Assembly: GCA_016872225.1 (NCBI GenBank)
Contig: VHAW01000002.1
Location: forward strand, 1-33,835
From: Sphingomonadales bacterium
GTDB taxonomy: Bacteria > Bacteroidota > Bacteroidia > UBA7662
DNA length: 33,835 nt
Direction of reading: 5' to 3'
How positions within the stretch are numbered: the stretch's first letter is position 1; each line of letters starts with the position of its first letter. The position numbers and the translations under genes were made by a program. Below, in pieces: positions 8,927-17,576 of the stretch. Under the pieces are notes generated by a model, which was given only the letters and a program-made list of their open reading frames with translations, did not search any database and was not told where the DNA came from.

Positions 8927-9445
8927 ATGAATGAACTGAACCGCCCACCCGTGGATCAGTCCAAAAATAACCCTAAAATTCCTGTAGTAGCCGTCTTGGG
9001 CAACTTACGCAGTCTCCAAAATGTAGGATCCGTGTTTCGGTCGGCAGATGCCTTTGGCCTTAAGGAAATCATTCTTGCCGGATACACAGGACGACCCCCG
9101 CACCGCGATATTCACAAAGCCGCTCTCGGTGCCGAGGAAGCCGTACCCTGGAGGGGATGGGAAGATCCAGCGGAGGCCTTGAGACAATTGCGATCGGAAG
9201 GGTATGCCTTGATCGCCGTGGAACAAGCAGAACCATCCGTATCCTTGGCGGATTGGACCTGGGACGGAAAACTACCCCTCGCCTTCGTTTTTGGCAACGA
9301 AGTGGATGGTTTGCACCCTGATCTCTTAAAATTATGTGATTGGGCCCTTGAAGTCCCGCAATGGGGTTGCAAACACAGCCTCAATGTTTCAGTCTGCGCT
9401 GGGATACTCTTTTGGGAAGCTGCCCGAAGATCGAGGCTGGGGTAG
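8927..9445 (+). CDS. TrmH/SpoU-family RNA 2'-O-methyltransferase
   Basis: Trefoil-knot (SPOUT) methyltransferase expected to methylate a ribose 2'-OH in tRNA or rRNA. The 173 residues comprise just the catalytic domain with its three motifs: motif 1 NLRSLQNVGSVFRSADAFG with the conserved Asn and Arg, motif 2 FVFGNEVDGL, and motif 3 VPQWGCKHSLNVSVCAG. There is no N-terminal substrate-binding extension of the RlmB type, so the target is open. ATG at 8927 is preferred; ATG at 8912 is also in frame. It is divergent from mutS. No coding gene is evident in the roughly 280 bases that follow, apart from the doubtful remnant described under findings. Confidence 0.85.
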   Translation: MNELNRPPVDQSKNNPKIPVVAVLGNLRSLQNVGSVFRSADAFGLKEIILAGYTGRPPHRDIHKAALGAEEAVPWRGWEDPAEALRQLRSEGYALIAVEQAEPSVSLADWTWDGKLPLAFVFGNEVDGLHPDLLKLCDWALEVPQWGCKHSLNVSVCAGILFWEAARRSRLG

Positions 9446-9724
9446 CAGGTCCTATCAAAGCTTAAAACCAAAAGTTTCAAGTTGGAGAATTTCCCATTGA
9501 TTCCCTCCCCACCCCTCTTTTCGATACCCTGCAATTCAAATTTGTCAACGGAACATGGTTGCCACAAGGGAACAACGAAAGCCTGGACACCGTGAATCCC
9601 CTGCAAGGATGTAGAGCAGACGGTTTTGGGAGATCATACCCTCTTTCGTAAAATCCCCTAACAAACCTAAGGTTTCTGAAGGTTAACCGCACCCCAAGCT
9701 CAGGTTGAAATTTCCAGAGGCTTA

Positions 9725-11296
9725 TCAAGTTCCACAAAAGGTGCAATAGCCCGCATCTTCTTGAGAGGGCGGTTGATTGAGTTCACGATTCCTTGCGTTA
9801 CGCTCGTAAGGGTTACAGAAGGCTTGTATGAGTTCATCCCACAAATCATCACAACCTTGCAAAACTTTTTGGTCCAAAGCCTCTTCGACTCGATGATTGC
9901 GCGGAAATACTGCAGGATTGTTACGATGCATTCGTTCCAAAGCAGCTAAGAAACCACTTTCGGCACTATGCTCTACGGCCTTAAGCCACTCCATCATCCA
10001 TAGTTTGGATGGAAAATTCTTTTCCTGCAGATCATAAAGCGATTCACCCCCTTGCCCAAGGACTTCATCACCGTCCAATGAACGGCTGCGGAATTGTGCA
10101 AGGACTTGTTCTAAATTCAAATACGCCTGAGTGTAGTCGGGCCGCGTGGTGGACAACCATGCCTGCCAATCTGCAACGAGCGAATGAACCTTCACGTTGC
10201 CATGGGCTTGGTCCGGATCCAAACCTAATTTCATCCATTGCATACGCTCCATGGCCTTATCACACAGCGTCCTGAACCGCTGGAGCATATCCGTTGCGAT
10301 TTGCATCGCCCTTTGATTATCGTGGTCTCCGTCGAGCAAAGGCAACAAACACGACAAAAGAACCTCCGCATTCCAAGCCATGATATCCCCCTGGCGACCC
10401 CAAGCATAACGCCCATGCGAATCAATGGAACTAAACGATTGGTTTAAATCGTAGGTATTCACAAATGCACAAGGGCCAAAATCCATAGTAATCCCGAGCA
10501 AACTAATGTTATCGGTGTTGAGGACCCCGTGAACGAACCCTACGCGCATCCATTGTGCGACGAGTTCAGCCTGACGCCGGGTCCACTCCTCAAAGAAAGC
10601 CAAAACCGCTTCTGGATGGGGCTTTCCTAATCTGTAAAGGCTAAACCCTTGATCCACATTGCCTTGTTTGGACCACCACAGGGTTGTCCGCTCAAGGACT
10701 GCCCCGGCAAAGCGGGCATACTCCTCTGGAGCCAAGGCACGTATCGCATATTCCAAGGTTCCAATGCGAACATGATGTGGGGCCATTCGAAAAAGTACTC
10801 CCCCTCTTTGATCAACATCCCTCCAAACCTTGTACGGCGTTTCCAAAACCATGAGGGAACGCGTGGTCGGCACACCCAGTCCATACAAGGCTTCACTAAT
10901 CAGAAACTCCCTTAACATATATCGAAGCGTGGCATGGCCATCCCCTCCTCTCGCAAAAGGCGTTGGGCCGCTTCCCTTAAGATGAATATCGTAACAATGC
11001 CCCGATTCGTTCTGCCATTCACCCAAAAGCATCGCCCGACCATCCCCGAGCATTGTAAAATACCCGTACTGATGACCCGCATAAGCCATCGCAAAAGGAT
11101 GGGGTGCGCTGTTCATCCACCGGGCCACATCATCCCCATCGGTGATTTTAGCGGAAAGCCCCCAATCCTCCAAAAGGTCCTTGTTGAGACAAGCCATCCG
11201 CATCCCTGAACAATCAGGAAACGGCATATCCACTCCCAAACGCCCTGAGGAAAGGGTAAGTCCCAAATCCCGATAATCGCTACGCCAGAAACTCAA
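9725..11296 (-). CDS. selO: SelO-family protein AMPylator (YdiU)
   Basis: Pseudokinase-fold enzyme; known SelO proteins transfer AMP from ATP to protein hydroxyl groups and affect redox homeostasis. The 523-residue product shows the family blocks AYAGHQYGYFTMLGDGRA, DIHLKGSGPTPFARGGDG, HVRIGTLEYA, GFVHGVLNTDN and MDFGPCAF. The last two hold the Asn/Asp metal and catalytic residues, with DFG at about 272-274. It ends YCTFCGT: a CxxC pair whose second Cys stands third from the end, where animal SelO carries selenocysteine. The start appears to be TTG at 11294-11296, sharing TTGA with the stop of the upstream receptor gene, so translation is probably coupled. It is last in a minus-strand run starting at folK. 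Confidence 0.93.
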   Translation of the reverse strand: MSFWRSDYRDLGLTLSSGRLGVDMPFPDCSGMRMACLNKDLLEDWGLSAKITDGDDVARWMNSAPHPFAMAYAGHQYGYFTMLGDGRAMLLGEWQNESGHCYDIHLKGSGPTPFARGGDGHATLRYMLREFLISEALYGLGVPTTRSLMVLETPYKVWRDVDQRGGVLFRMAPHHVRIGTLEYAIRALAPEEYARFAGAVLERTTLWWSKQGNVDQGFSLYRLGKPHPEAVLAFFEEWTRRQAELVAQWMRVGFVHGVLNTDNISLLGITMDFGPCAFVNTYDLNQSFSSIDSHGRYAWGRQGDIMAWNAEVLLSCLLPLLDGDHDNQRAMQIATDMLQRFRTLCDKAMERMQWMKLGLDPDQAHGNVKVHSLVADWQAWLSTTRPDYTQAYLNLEQVLAQFRSRSLDGDEVLGQGGESLYDLQEKNFPSKLWMMEWLKAVEHSAESGFLAALERMHRNNPAVFPRNHRVEEALDQKVLQGCDDLWDELIQAFCNPYERNARNRELNQPPSQEDAGYCTFCGT

Positions 11297-14196
11297 CGGT
11301 ATTTGAGGGCTATCCCTAACATAAAATGCCTCGGGGCCATGTAACGCGCCGGATTATCCGGGGGCAAACCTCTGGAACGAGCATCGCGGGGATCCAAGTA
11401 AGCCGGGTCTCGCCAACTGGAAGGAACAGGATCCCCTGACTCCCAGGCTCTTCCGGTCACCGGATTGGGAATGATGGCGTTAGCTTGATTGAAAAGGTTG
11501 GTTAATTGCATGGACAATTCCCATCGGTATGCTCCGCGAAGCCACCATTTGCGAACCGAAAGATCCATCCATTGTTGTCCCTGCCCCAAAGCCGACCACA
11601 AGGCCTCCGGACGAGGATCCCTTTCGTAAATAGGCCTACCCGACACAGGCTCAATGCCTTGAAAGGTGTAAGGCGTATAACGCCGACCGGAGCGCAGGAC
11701 CCCTTCGAGGTACAGGGACCAACGGTTCAACCATGACAGCCCCCAAAGTCCGCGCTTACGGTCCAGGGTCAAAATCACATTCCCTTTGATATCGTACGGG
11801 GCATCCCAAGCCAGGAAAGTTTCTTTGGTGTCCTGGCGATTGCCTGAATTGAGAATGGCCGTAAGCGCCTCGCTGGCCGAAGAACTTTGGCCGCGGGCCA
11901 CCATGTAGGATGCTGAAACTTGCCCCTGGAACCACTGACCAATTCTTTTGAAATACCCTAATTCCAAACCGCGAATCCGCGCATAATCCGAATTGATTCG
12001 CAAGGTTCGGGTCACCTCCCGTCCTGTAAAGTCCTTGATTTGGGTGGAAGCGGCCGAAATAAAGTCGTATTTGTCTTTCCAATAAGCGGTTACAGTTAGA
12101 GCATCGTTAGGGGTCAATTGGGTTCTCAAGCCCAACTCGTACGAGATATCCATCTCGGGATTCAAGTCAGGATTCCCAACCCTGGCCAAGACCGAACGAT
12201 CCTGGTACAAGGGATTCAAACCCTGGTACAACCAGCTGGGATGCGGCATCACCATCGCATGGTTGTAATTGAAATAGAGAACCTGATTTTCGCGAATGGG
12301 GAATGATGCAGATAATTTGGGCAAGAGTCTTGCCTTGGTTCTCATACCCAAAACTGAAAAGGTATTTTCGATATAATCCCTACGGATTTCATCACGGATT
12401 GGCGAGCGGGAATCCCCGATGGCCCCGTCCACAAAGGAGCCGGGCATCCAGTATTCAAGCCTGAGTCCAGCCTCAGCAACCAAGCCCAGGTATTTGAGTT
12501 TATTGGAAACAAAGAAAGCTCCACGCTTGGGCTGAACCCTCCAAACATCGCTGTAATCCCCCAGGCGAAAACTCTGAGAGAATGTTCCATCGGCTAACGG
12601 AATCGGCGCACCAATCCATGGACGAATAATGTCAATCCATTGCAAATCTTGATCTTTGAACTCAGTTCCGAAAATGAGACGATCTCCCCGAGAATTGTAA
12701 TAATAATTACCACTGGCCTTCACCGTGTATTCTAACACATAGTGATCATGCCACAGGGTTCCAATGCCCCCGTTATTGTACAAACCGGGGCCTGGATTGA
12801 CAAAAACCTGCGAATCAAGAGGATTAAAATAAGTCACCGGAAAAGTCACAATGGAATTCGGATCAAATTCCGAGTCCACTTCCTTGGGCCTCCAATCCCT
12901 TCCGTTTGCATCCGCCCGCAATCGTACATAGAGTCTGGATGCATTAACGGTATAGGAAAATTTCTTGGAAGTGGTGTGATTAAGCTGCAGACTTTCCAAG
13001 TTGGTATCGTGGGTATAGGTCAGCGCGTTATCAGGCTGCAACGCAAATTCAAATTGGTACCCCGGAAGGAAAGGAGCATCGTTTCCAATAATACGAAGCA
13101 TGTTGACATCCTGGTTGATGGTCAACGAGCGCAGGTAGGTTCCGCCCAGCCTCAGACCCGGATGAAACGCATAATCCAATTTGAGCATACCGGCCCAGCG
13201 GTTATCCTGCATCGGTGCAAAGCCATTGCCAGGGTATAAAGAAGATTTAACTTGGTTGGCTGGGGTTCGGAAATATTGATCGTCAAAACTCCCTTTGAAC
13301 GAAGAGAAAATTCGCAACGGTTGAGGGAACAGTCCCTTGAGGCTGCCGCCCACCGTACCTTCCACTACTTGGTTGTTCCAAACAGAAGACCAGGCATCGT
13401 TGAAGCCCAGCCGGTCCGAACGAGCAGCCAAGGAATAGGCCCAGCGATCGCCGCCTGAACGAGTCTTGGTACGGACAATCCCCGCGGAACCATCTCCCTG
13501 GGTAACATCCCCACCCCCGGTAGCAATATCCATGCGGTCGATGGAATTGGTCCCTATATCGATGCCAAAACCCGTTCCCGCCAAAGGATCCGTGGCCGAT
13601 GCCCCGTCAATCATAAAGGCAGTTTCGTAGGTCCTTCCCCCACGGATGCTCAAACCTTCCGGATTGAGCATAACCCCCGCCTGAGTATTGAGTACGGATT
13701 GTACCGACCGGGTGGGAGCAGCTTCAATGCTCTCCTGACCCACACGCTGTTCAGTTTTGGTTTGTTCGAGATCAATCAATGGTTTATCGCCCACCACCAC
13801 TACCTCTTGGTCCATGGTCACGGCCGATCGTCTCAAAACAATATTCAACGAAGTAGGTTTACCCCCTTCAATGCGTATCGCGGTGAATATCTTTTTTTCG
13901 TAACCCAAATAGGTAACCTCGACTTGGTACTGCCCAGCGGGAATTCTGATGATGCTGTATTGACCGTCCAAGTTGGAGGAGCTTCCCAGGCTGCTCCCTT
14001 TGATTACCACATTGACCCCGATCAAAGGAAGTTTGTCTTCCGCATCCGTCACTTTACCTGACAAAGTTCCTGTGGGCCCGGTATTTTGGGCAAAAAGGCT
14101 GGGACCTGAACCCCAAAAGACACCCAAACAAACCAGCACCAAAAGGAGTCGGTACCTCCAGGACCAACAAGGACGGATCAGCCGCAGAACAATCAT
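11293..14196 (-). CDS. TonB-dependent outer-membrane receptor with carboxypeptidase-regulatory-like domain
   Basis: A 967-residue outer-membrane receptor. Residues 1-36 are a signal peptide with a positively charged start, a long hydrophobic core and cleavage near SLFAQ. Residues about 43-126 form the carboxypeptidase-regulatory-like domain (GTLSGKVTDAEDKLPLIGVN, VEVTYLGYEKK). The plug follows (EVVVVGDKPLIDLEQT, then GLSIRGGRTYETAFMIDG), with the barrel from about residue 255. The ligand is unknown and no SusD partner is present. The ATG at 14196 lies six bases after the stop of the deoxynucleoside kinase. Its stop overlaps the selO start by four bases. It is unlike the receptor at 248-2719 beyond the shared architecture, so it is not a recent duplicate. 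Confidence 0.92.
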   Translation of the reverse strand: MIVLRLIRPCWSWRYRLLLVLVCLGVFWGSGPSLFAQNTGPTGTLSGKVTDAEDKLPLIGVNVVIKGSSLGSSSNLDGQYSIIRIPAGQYQVEVTYLGYEKKIFTAIRIEGGKPTSLNIVLRRSAVTMDQEVVVVGDKPLIDLEQTKTEQRVGQESIEAAPTRSVQSVLNTQAGVMLNPEGLSIRGGRTYETAFMIDGASATDPLAGTGFGIDIGTNSIDRMDIATGGGDVTQGDGSAGIVRTKTRSGGDRWAYSLAARSDRLGFNDAWSSVWNNQVVEGTVGGSLKGLFPQPLRIFSSFKGSFDDQYFRTPANQVKSSLYPGNGFAPMQDNRWAGMLKLDYAFHPGLRLGGTYLRSLTINQDVNMLRIIGNDAPFLPGYQFEFALQPDNALTYTHDTNLESLQLNHTTSKKFSYTVNASRLYVRLRADANGRDWRPKEVDSEFDPNSIVTFPVTYFNPLDSQVFVNPGPGLYNNGGIGTLWHDHYVLEYTVKASGNYYYNSRGDRLIFGTEFKDQDLQWIDIIRPWIGAPIPLADGTFSQSFRLGDYSDVWRVQPKRGAFFVSNKLKYLGLVAEAGLRLEYWMPGSFVDGAIGDSRSPIRDEIRRDYIENTFSVLGMRTKARLLPKLSASFPIRENQVLYFNYNHAMVMPHPSWLYQGLNPLYQDRSVLARVGNPDLNPEMDISYELGLRTQLTPNDALTVTAYWKDKYDFISAASTQIKDFTGREVTRTLRINSDYARIRGLELGYFKRIGQWFQGQVSASYMVARGQSSSASEALTAILNSGNRQDTKETFLAWDAPYDIKGNVILTLDRKRGLWGLSWLNRWSLYLEGVLRSGRRYTPYTFQGIEPVSGRPIYERDPRPEALWSALGQGQQWMDLSVRKWWLRGAYRWELSMQLTNLFNQANAIIPNPVTGRAWESGDPVPSSWRDPAYLDPRDARSRGLPPDNPARYMAPRHFMLGIALKYR

Positions 14197-14202
14197 CGCC
14201 AG

Positions 14203-14844
14203 CTACAATTCGGAAAGGTTGAGGTAGTTCATACCGTAACGAAAATCACCTAGAAGCCGTTGTTTGAAACGTTCGTAAAGTTCGGGGTCTTGCATTAAAT
14301 CCGCACCCTCATCCCATTGCACCCACAAGCAACGCAAGCCTCCCGCCTGTTCCAGGAAGGTTGCATAGGCTTTCTCAACCCTGGCCAGATATTCCGCAGT
14401 AATTTCTTGTTCGAATGCCCGGCCTCGTTGTCGAATATTCCCCAAAAGCCGATGGGTAGGGCTGCTGAGATAGACCCACAATTGAGGCTGCGGTAATTGC
14501 TTGTTGACAATCGCAAACAAGTCCTTGAAAAGAGCGGCTTCCTGGGGCTGCAAAGTCTGGGTAGCAAAAATCAGGGATTTGTAAAAGGAATAATCCGCCA
14601 CCAACCCTTCTTGCCTCCAGTCCACCAAATCCATTTCCGCATTCATCTGCCGGTACCTCTCGGCCAAGAATGCGGTTTCCGTGGAGAACGCATAACGTTC
14701 CGGATCCTTGTAGAAAAAGGGCAAAAATGGATTGTCCAAAAATTTTTCGAGGAGCAAGGGCATGTTCCAATCCTGAGCAAGTCGGGTTGCGAGGGTGGTT
14801 TTTCCCACCCCAATATTCCCTTCAATGACAATGTATTTCTTCAT
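14203..14844 (-). CDS. Deoxynucleoside kinase (dAdo/dGuo kinase type)
   Basis: Cytosolic salvage enzyme that phosphorylates deoxynucleosides to deoxynucleoside monophosphates. The 213 residues match the dNK family: P-loop GNIGVGKTT at 9-17, the substrate-site region EKFLDNPFLPFFY, AFLAERYRQ, a DYSF segment at the position of the family's DR(S/Y) motif, and the lid-like arginine segment RQRGRAFEQEITAEYL. Specificity for purine or pyrimidine cannot be assigned. ATG at 14844 directly follows a four-copy 17-bp repeat whose units carry purine-rich AAGG cores. It lies between folK and the receptor gene in one run. Confidence 0.88.
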   Translation of the reverse strand: MKKYIVIEGNIGVGKTTLATRLAQDWNMPLLLEKFLDNPFLPFFYKDPERYAFSTETAFLAERYRQMNAEMDLVDWRQEGLVADYSFYKSLIFATQTLQPQEAALFKDLFAIVNKQLPQPQLWVYLSSPTHRLLGNIRQRGRAFEQEITAEYLARVEKAYATFLEQAGGLRCLWVQWDEGADLMQDPELYERFKQRLLGDFRYGMNYLNLSEL

Positions 14845-14849
14845 GCCTC

Positions 14850-14917
14850 ATACCTTATTTCTCATCATTCCTTATTCCTCATCTTTCCTTGTTCTTCATC
14901 ATTCCTTATTCCTCATC
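14850..14917 (-). repeat. Four tandem 17-bp repeats between folK and the deoxynucleoside kinase
   Basis: On the minus strand the unit is GATGAGGAATAAGGAAT. Copies 1 and 3 (14901-14917 and 14867-14883) are identical. Copy 2 (14884-14900) differs at three positions and copy 4 (14850-14866) at two. The array ends five bases before the kinase ATG and begins five bases from the folK stop, so it fills the intergenic space. Every copy holds an AAGGAA-like or AAGGTA core resembling a ribosome binding site. Confidence 0.85.
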
Positions 14918-14922
14918 ATTAA

Positions 14923-15489
14923 TCAATTTTCAATTTCATTATGGTTCAATTCAAATTCCACCCGCCGTAATTGGCTTTGATCCGGACATTGCTCCAGAAG
15001 TCCTGTCACCGTAATTCCCAACACAGGATGCATCCATTCCGGTCGGATTTCGGCAAGCGGCTCCAACACAAAACGACGGAGGTGCATCCGAGGATGAGGT
15101 ACGATAAGTTGACTTTCCGAAGGATTGGTCGATGCATCAGGAAGAATGACCTGGTCCACCCAGAGCAAATCCAAATCAATGCAACGGTCTGCAATTCCAA
15201 CTTCCTCCCTGCGATCACGCCCCATCTGCCTTTCAACCTTCATCAAAATTTCCAACAAATCATCCGGGGACTTGTCGCAACGATACACCATAACTTGGTT
15301 AAAGTAGTTGTTGGGAGAATCATACCCCCAAGGTTCTGCCTCCCAAACGGAAGATGCCGCTACAGGTCCCCCCAGCACGGATTCAAGCCATTGACCGGCC
15401 TGAAAGAAGTATTCTGCCCTGTTGCCCAAGTTGGACCCCAAACCTACCGCAAACTCTCGAGGGGTTTCTTTGGTTAAGCTGCTTTCCAT
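14923..15489 (-). CDS. folK: 6-hydroxymethyl-7,8-dihydropterin pyrophosphokinase (HPPK)
   Basis: Transfers pyrophosphate from ATP to hydroxymethyl-dihydropterin, the folate step after FolB. Motifs in order: AVGLGSNLGNR, FNQVMVYR, the ATP and Mg-binding signature DRCIDLDLLWVD (two catalytic Asp), and VPHPRMHLRRFVLEPLAEI. The ATG at 15489 gives 188 residues and starts about 13 residues before the first motif; ATG at 15513 or an even earlier codon is possible, as no ribosome binding site decides it. It is probably the first gene of the run folK, deoxynucleoside kinase, receptor, selO. It diverges from sppA. Confidence 0.92.
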   Translation of the reverse strand: MESSLTKETPREFAVGLGSNLGNRAEYFFQAGQWLESVLGGPVAASSVWEAEPWGYDSPNNYFNQVMVYRCDKSPDDLLEILMKVERQMGRDRREEVGIADRCIDLDLLWVDQVILPDASTNPSESQLIVPHPRMHLRRFVLEPLAEIRPEWMHPVLGITVTGLLEQCPDQSQLRRVEFELNHNEIEN

Positions 15490-15592
15490 CGTGATTGGAT
15501 AATCATTCTGCATAGGGGTATGGTTTTTGAAGGGCAACAGCTTGCTTGAAATAAGCAATAATGAAGAAATTTCAAGGAGCGTAGGGGTTATT

Positions 15593-15624
15593 TTTGAGGA
15601 TGAAACGGGGTGCGTTTAAATTTG
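15593..15624 (+). promoter_or_regulatory. Promoter of sppA (TTTG-20 bp-TAnnTTTG)
   Basis: TTTG at 15593-15596 and TAAATTTG at 15617-15624 are separated by 20 bases, matching both boxes and the spacing of the Bacteroidota primary-sigma promoter. Transcription would begin near 15631, leaving a leader of about 35 bases before the sppA ATG. This is the best-formed promoter I found in the window. Confidence 0.7.
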
Positions 15625-15665
15625 GTCCTAAATAAAGACTCCTTAACCTTATTCAACCCATTGCT

Positions 15666-17489
15666 ATGAAATCATTTTTCAAAATTGTTCTAGCCTCCAT
15701 GCTTGGTTTCCTGTTGACCCAAGTGATTTTGGTTATTCTGATAATCGCCCTTGTGGTTGGCCTTGTCATGTCCGGTTCCGATTCGGAGTCCAAAGAAATT
15801 GAAGCCCATTCCATTTTGCACCTTACCTTAAACCAACCTCTGACCGAAAGAAGCTCCGATAATCCTTTCCAAAGCATTGATTGGACCAACCTGAGGAATA
15901 ATTCGGGGATGTCGGTTTCACATATGCTCGTAGTCTTGCAACGTGCCGCCAAAGACGAAAATATCGACGGGATCTTCCTTGATCTTAGTGCTATCGAGGG
16001 CGATATGACCCAGCAATCCAGGATACGGCGCGCCTTGGAAGATTTCAAGGGCAGCGGCAAATTTATCATCGCCCATGCAGAGGAATATACCCAAGGCACC
16101 CTCTTGATGGCTTCCATGGCGGAGCCCATCACCATGGCACCGCAAGGAATGGCCCTATTCAACGGCTTGGCCTTGGAGCCCGTTTTCCTCAAAGGGATGT
16201 TCGACAAATTGGACATGGAAATTGATCTCATCCGGGTAGGCAAATACAAGAGTGCCGGGGAAATGCTGATTCGCGAGAACATGTCTGAAGAGAATCGCTA
16301 TCAACAAACCCAACTTCTGGAAGGCATTTATAACGAGATGCTTACGGGCTATAGTCGCAATCTGAACTTATCCAAAGATTCCTTGCGCAGCCTGGCCAAC
16401 CGGGCCTTGATTCGCAATGCCCAAACCTCGGTAACCTACGGATTGATTGACAGCCTCATGTACCGGGATCAGGTCTTGGAATGGCTCAAACGCCGCACCA
16501 AAGCCAAGGCTATCGATAAGCTTAAACTCGTCGCCGCTTCGGAATATTTTGCATCGCTTGACAAAAACGTTCAAGAGATCTTGCCTGGAATGCCTGCGGG
16601 CAGCGAGGAAGCCAAGGACCGAGTGGCCGTCATCTATGCCGAAGGAGATATCGTGAGCGGAGAAGGTGGAGACGATCAAATAGGTGCCGATCGCATGTGC
16701 GAAGCCTTGCGCAAGGCTCGTTTGGACAAAAAAATTAAGGCCGTAGTCCTGCGCATCAACTCGCCCGGTGGATCCGCCCTTGCCTCCGATTTGATATGGC
16801 GGGAAACCAAATTAATCCGCGAAGCCGGTAAGCCCCTGGTGGTATCCATGGGGGGTGTAGCGGCATCCGGAGGCTACTATATCGCTGCCGCTGCGGACAC
16901 CATTTTTGCGGCTCCCACCACAATTACAGGCTCCATTGGGGTCTTTGGTTTAGCCCCTTATGTGGGCGATTTTATGCGAAATAAATTGGGCATCACCGTG
17001 GACAGGGTCACCACCGGTCCCTACGGGGATATCATGTCCTTGTCCCGCCGTATGCGCCCCGATGAGCGGGCAATTATTCAAGGAAGTATTGATGAAATCT
17101 ACGAGACCTTTGTGGGCATAGTCTCCGAGGGTAGGCGTTCGGCAGGCCAGGACCTAAGCCGTGATTCGGTGCATGCCCTGGCTCAAGGGAGAGTTTATAC
17201 GGGGCGTCAGGCCATGGCCTTGGGTTTGGTGGATCGCATGGGTGATTTGGATGATGCTATCGCTTCTGCGGCCAAGTTGGCCAAGCTCCAAAAGTTTCGC
17301 CTGAGGGAATTGCCTGATCAGGAAGATCCTTTCGAGAAAATTTTTGGTCAGATAACCGCGGCGTATAGCCGTCACCGGATGCAAAATGAATTGGGACCGC
17401 TCTATGGCCCCTACGCCAAAGTGAAACATTGGATTGAAAACCCGGGCATTCAAGCGCACATGGGAGTCAGCTACCCAGTGGGTTTCTAA
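15666..17489 (+). CDS. sppA: Signal peptide peptidase SppA, long (67K) type
   Basis: Membrane-anchored serine protease that degrades cleaved signal peptides. The 607 residues match the long, duplicated type. Residues 5-33 form one transmembrane helix, leaving the rest on the periplasmic side. The N-terminal half supplies the lysine general base (VGKYKSAGE, Lys195). The C-terminal half supplies the nucleophile in MGGVAASGGYYI (Ser401), preceded by the conserved LRINSPGGSALASD. Both catalytic residues are present, so it should be active. A well-formed promoter lies just upstream. The glycosyltransferase gene begins 87 bases after it. Confidence 0.95.
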   Translation: MKSFFKIVLASMLGFLLTQVILVILIIALVVGLVMSGSDSESKEIEAHSILHLTLNQPLTERSSDNPFQSIDWTNLRNNSGMSVSHMLVVLQRAAKDENIDGIFLDLSAIEGDMTQQSRIRRALEDFKGSGKFIIAHAEEYTQGTLLMASMAEPITMAPQGMALFNGLALEPVFLKGMFDKLDMEIDLIRVGKYKSAGEMLIRENMSEENRYQQTQLLEGIYNEMLTGYSRNLNLSKDSLRSLANRALIRNAQTSVTYGLIDSLMYRDQVLEWLKRRTKAKAIDKLKLVAASEYFASLDKNVQEILPGMPAGSEEAKDRVAVIYAEGDIVSGEGGDDQIGADRMCEALRKARLDKKIKAVVLRINSPGGSALASDLIWRETKLIREAGKPLVVSMGGVAASGGYYIAAAADTIFAAPTTITGSIGVFGLAPYVGDFMRNKLGITVDRVTTGPYGDIMSLSRRMRPDERAIIQGSIDEIYETFVGIVSEGRRSAGQDLSRDSVHALAQGRVYTGRQAMALGLVDRMGDLDDAIASAAKLAKLQKFRLRELPDQEDPFEKIFGQITAAYSRHRMQNELGPLYGPYAKVKHWIENPGIQAHMGVSYPVGF

Positions 17490-17576
17490 TCTGCTGTTCA
17501 CCTAAATCCAGATATCTCCTAAGGCCCATCCTGGGTAAGAATTCCCTTGTAATACCAACAGCGTCACGATTTTCTA

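Noticed and set aside
9112..9746. Two overlapping minus-strand open frames (9112-9606 and 9477-9746) next to the SpoU-type gene
   Set aside because: One is antisense to the methyltransferase and the other overlaps the 3' end of selO; neither product resembles a known family.
12742..13239. 165-residue plus-strand open frame inside the second receptor gene
   Set aside because: Antisense shadow of the barrel-coding region, with no recognisable protein features.
14850..14917. Tandem repeat considered as a CRISPR array
   Set aside because: Units are 17 bp and directly abutting with no spacers, and no cas gene is present.
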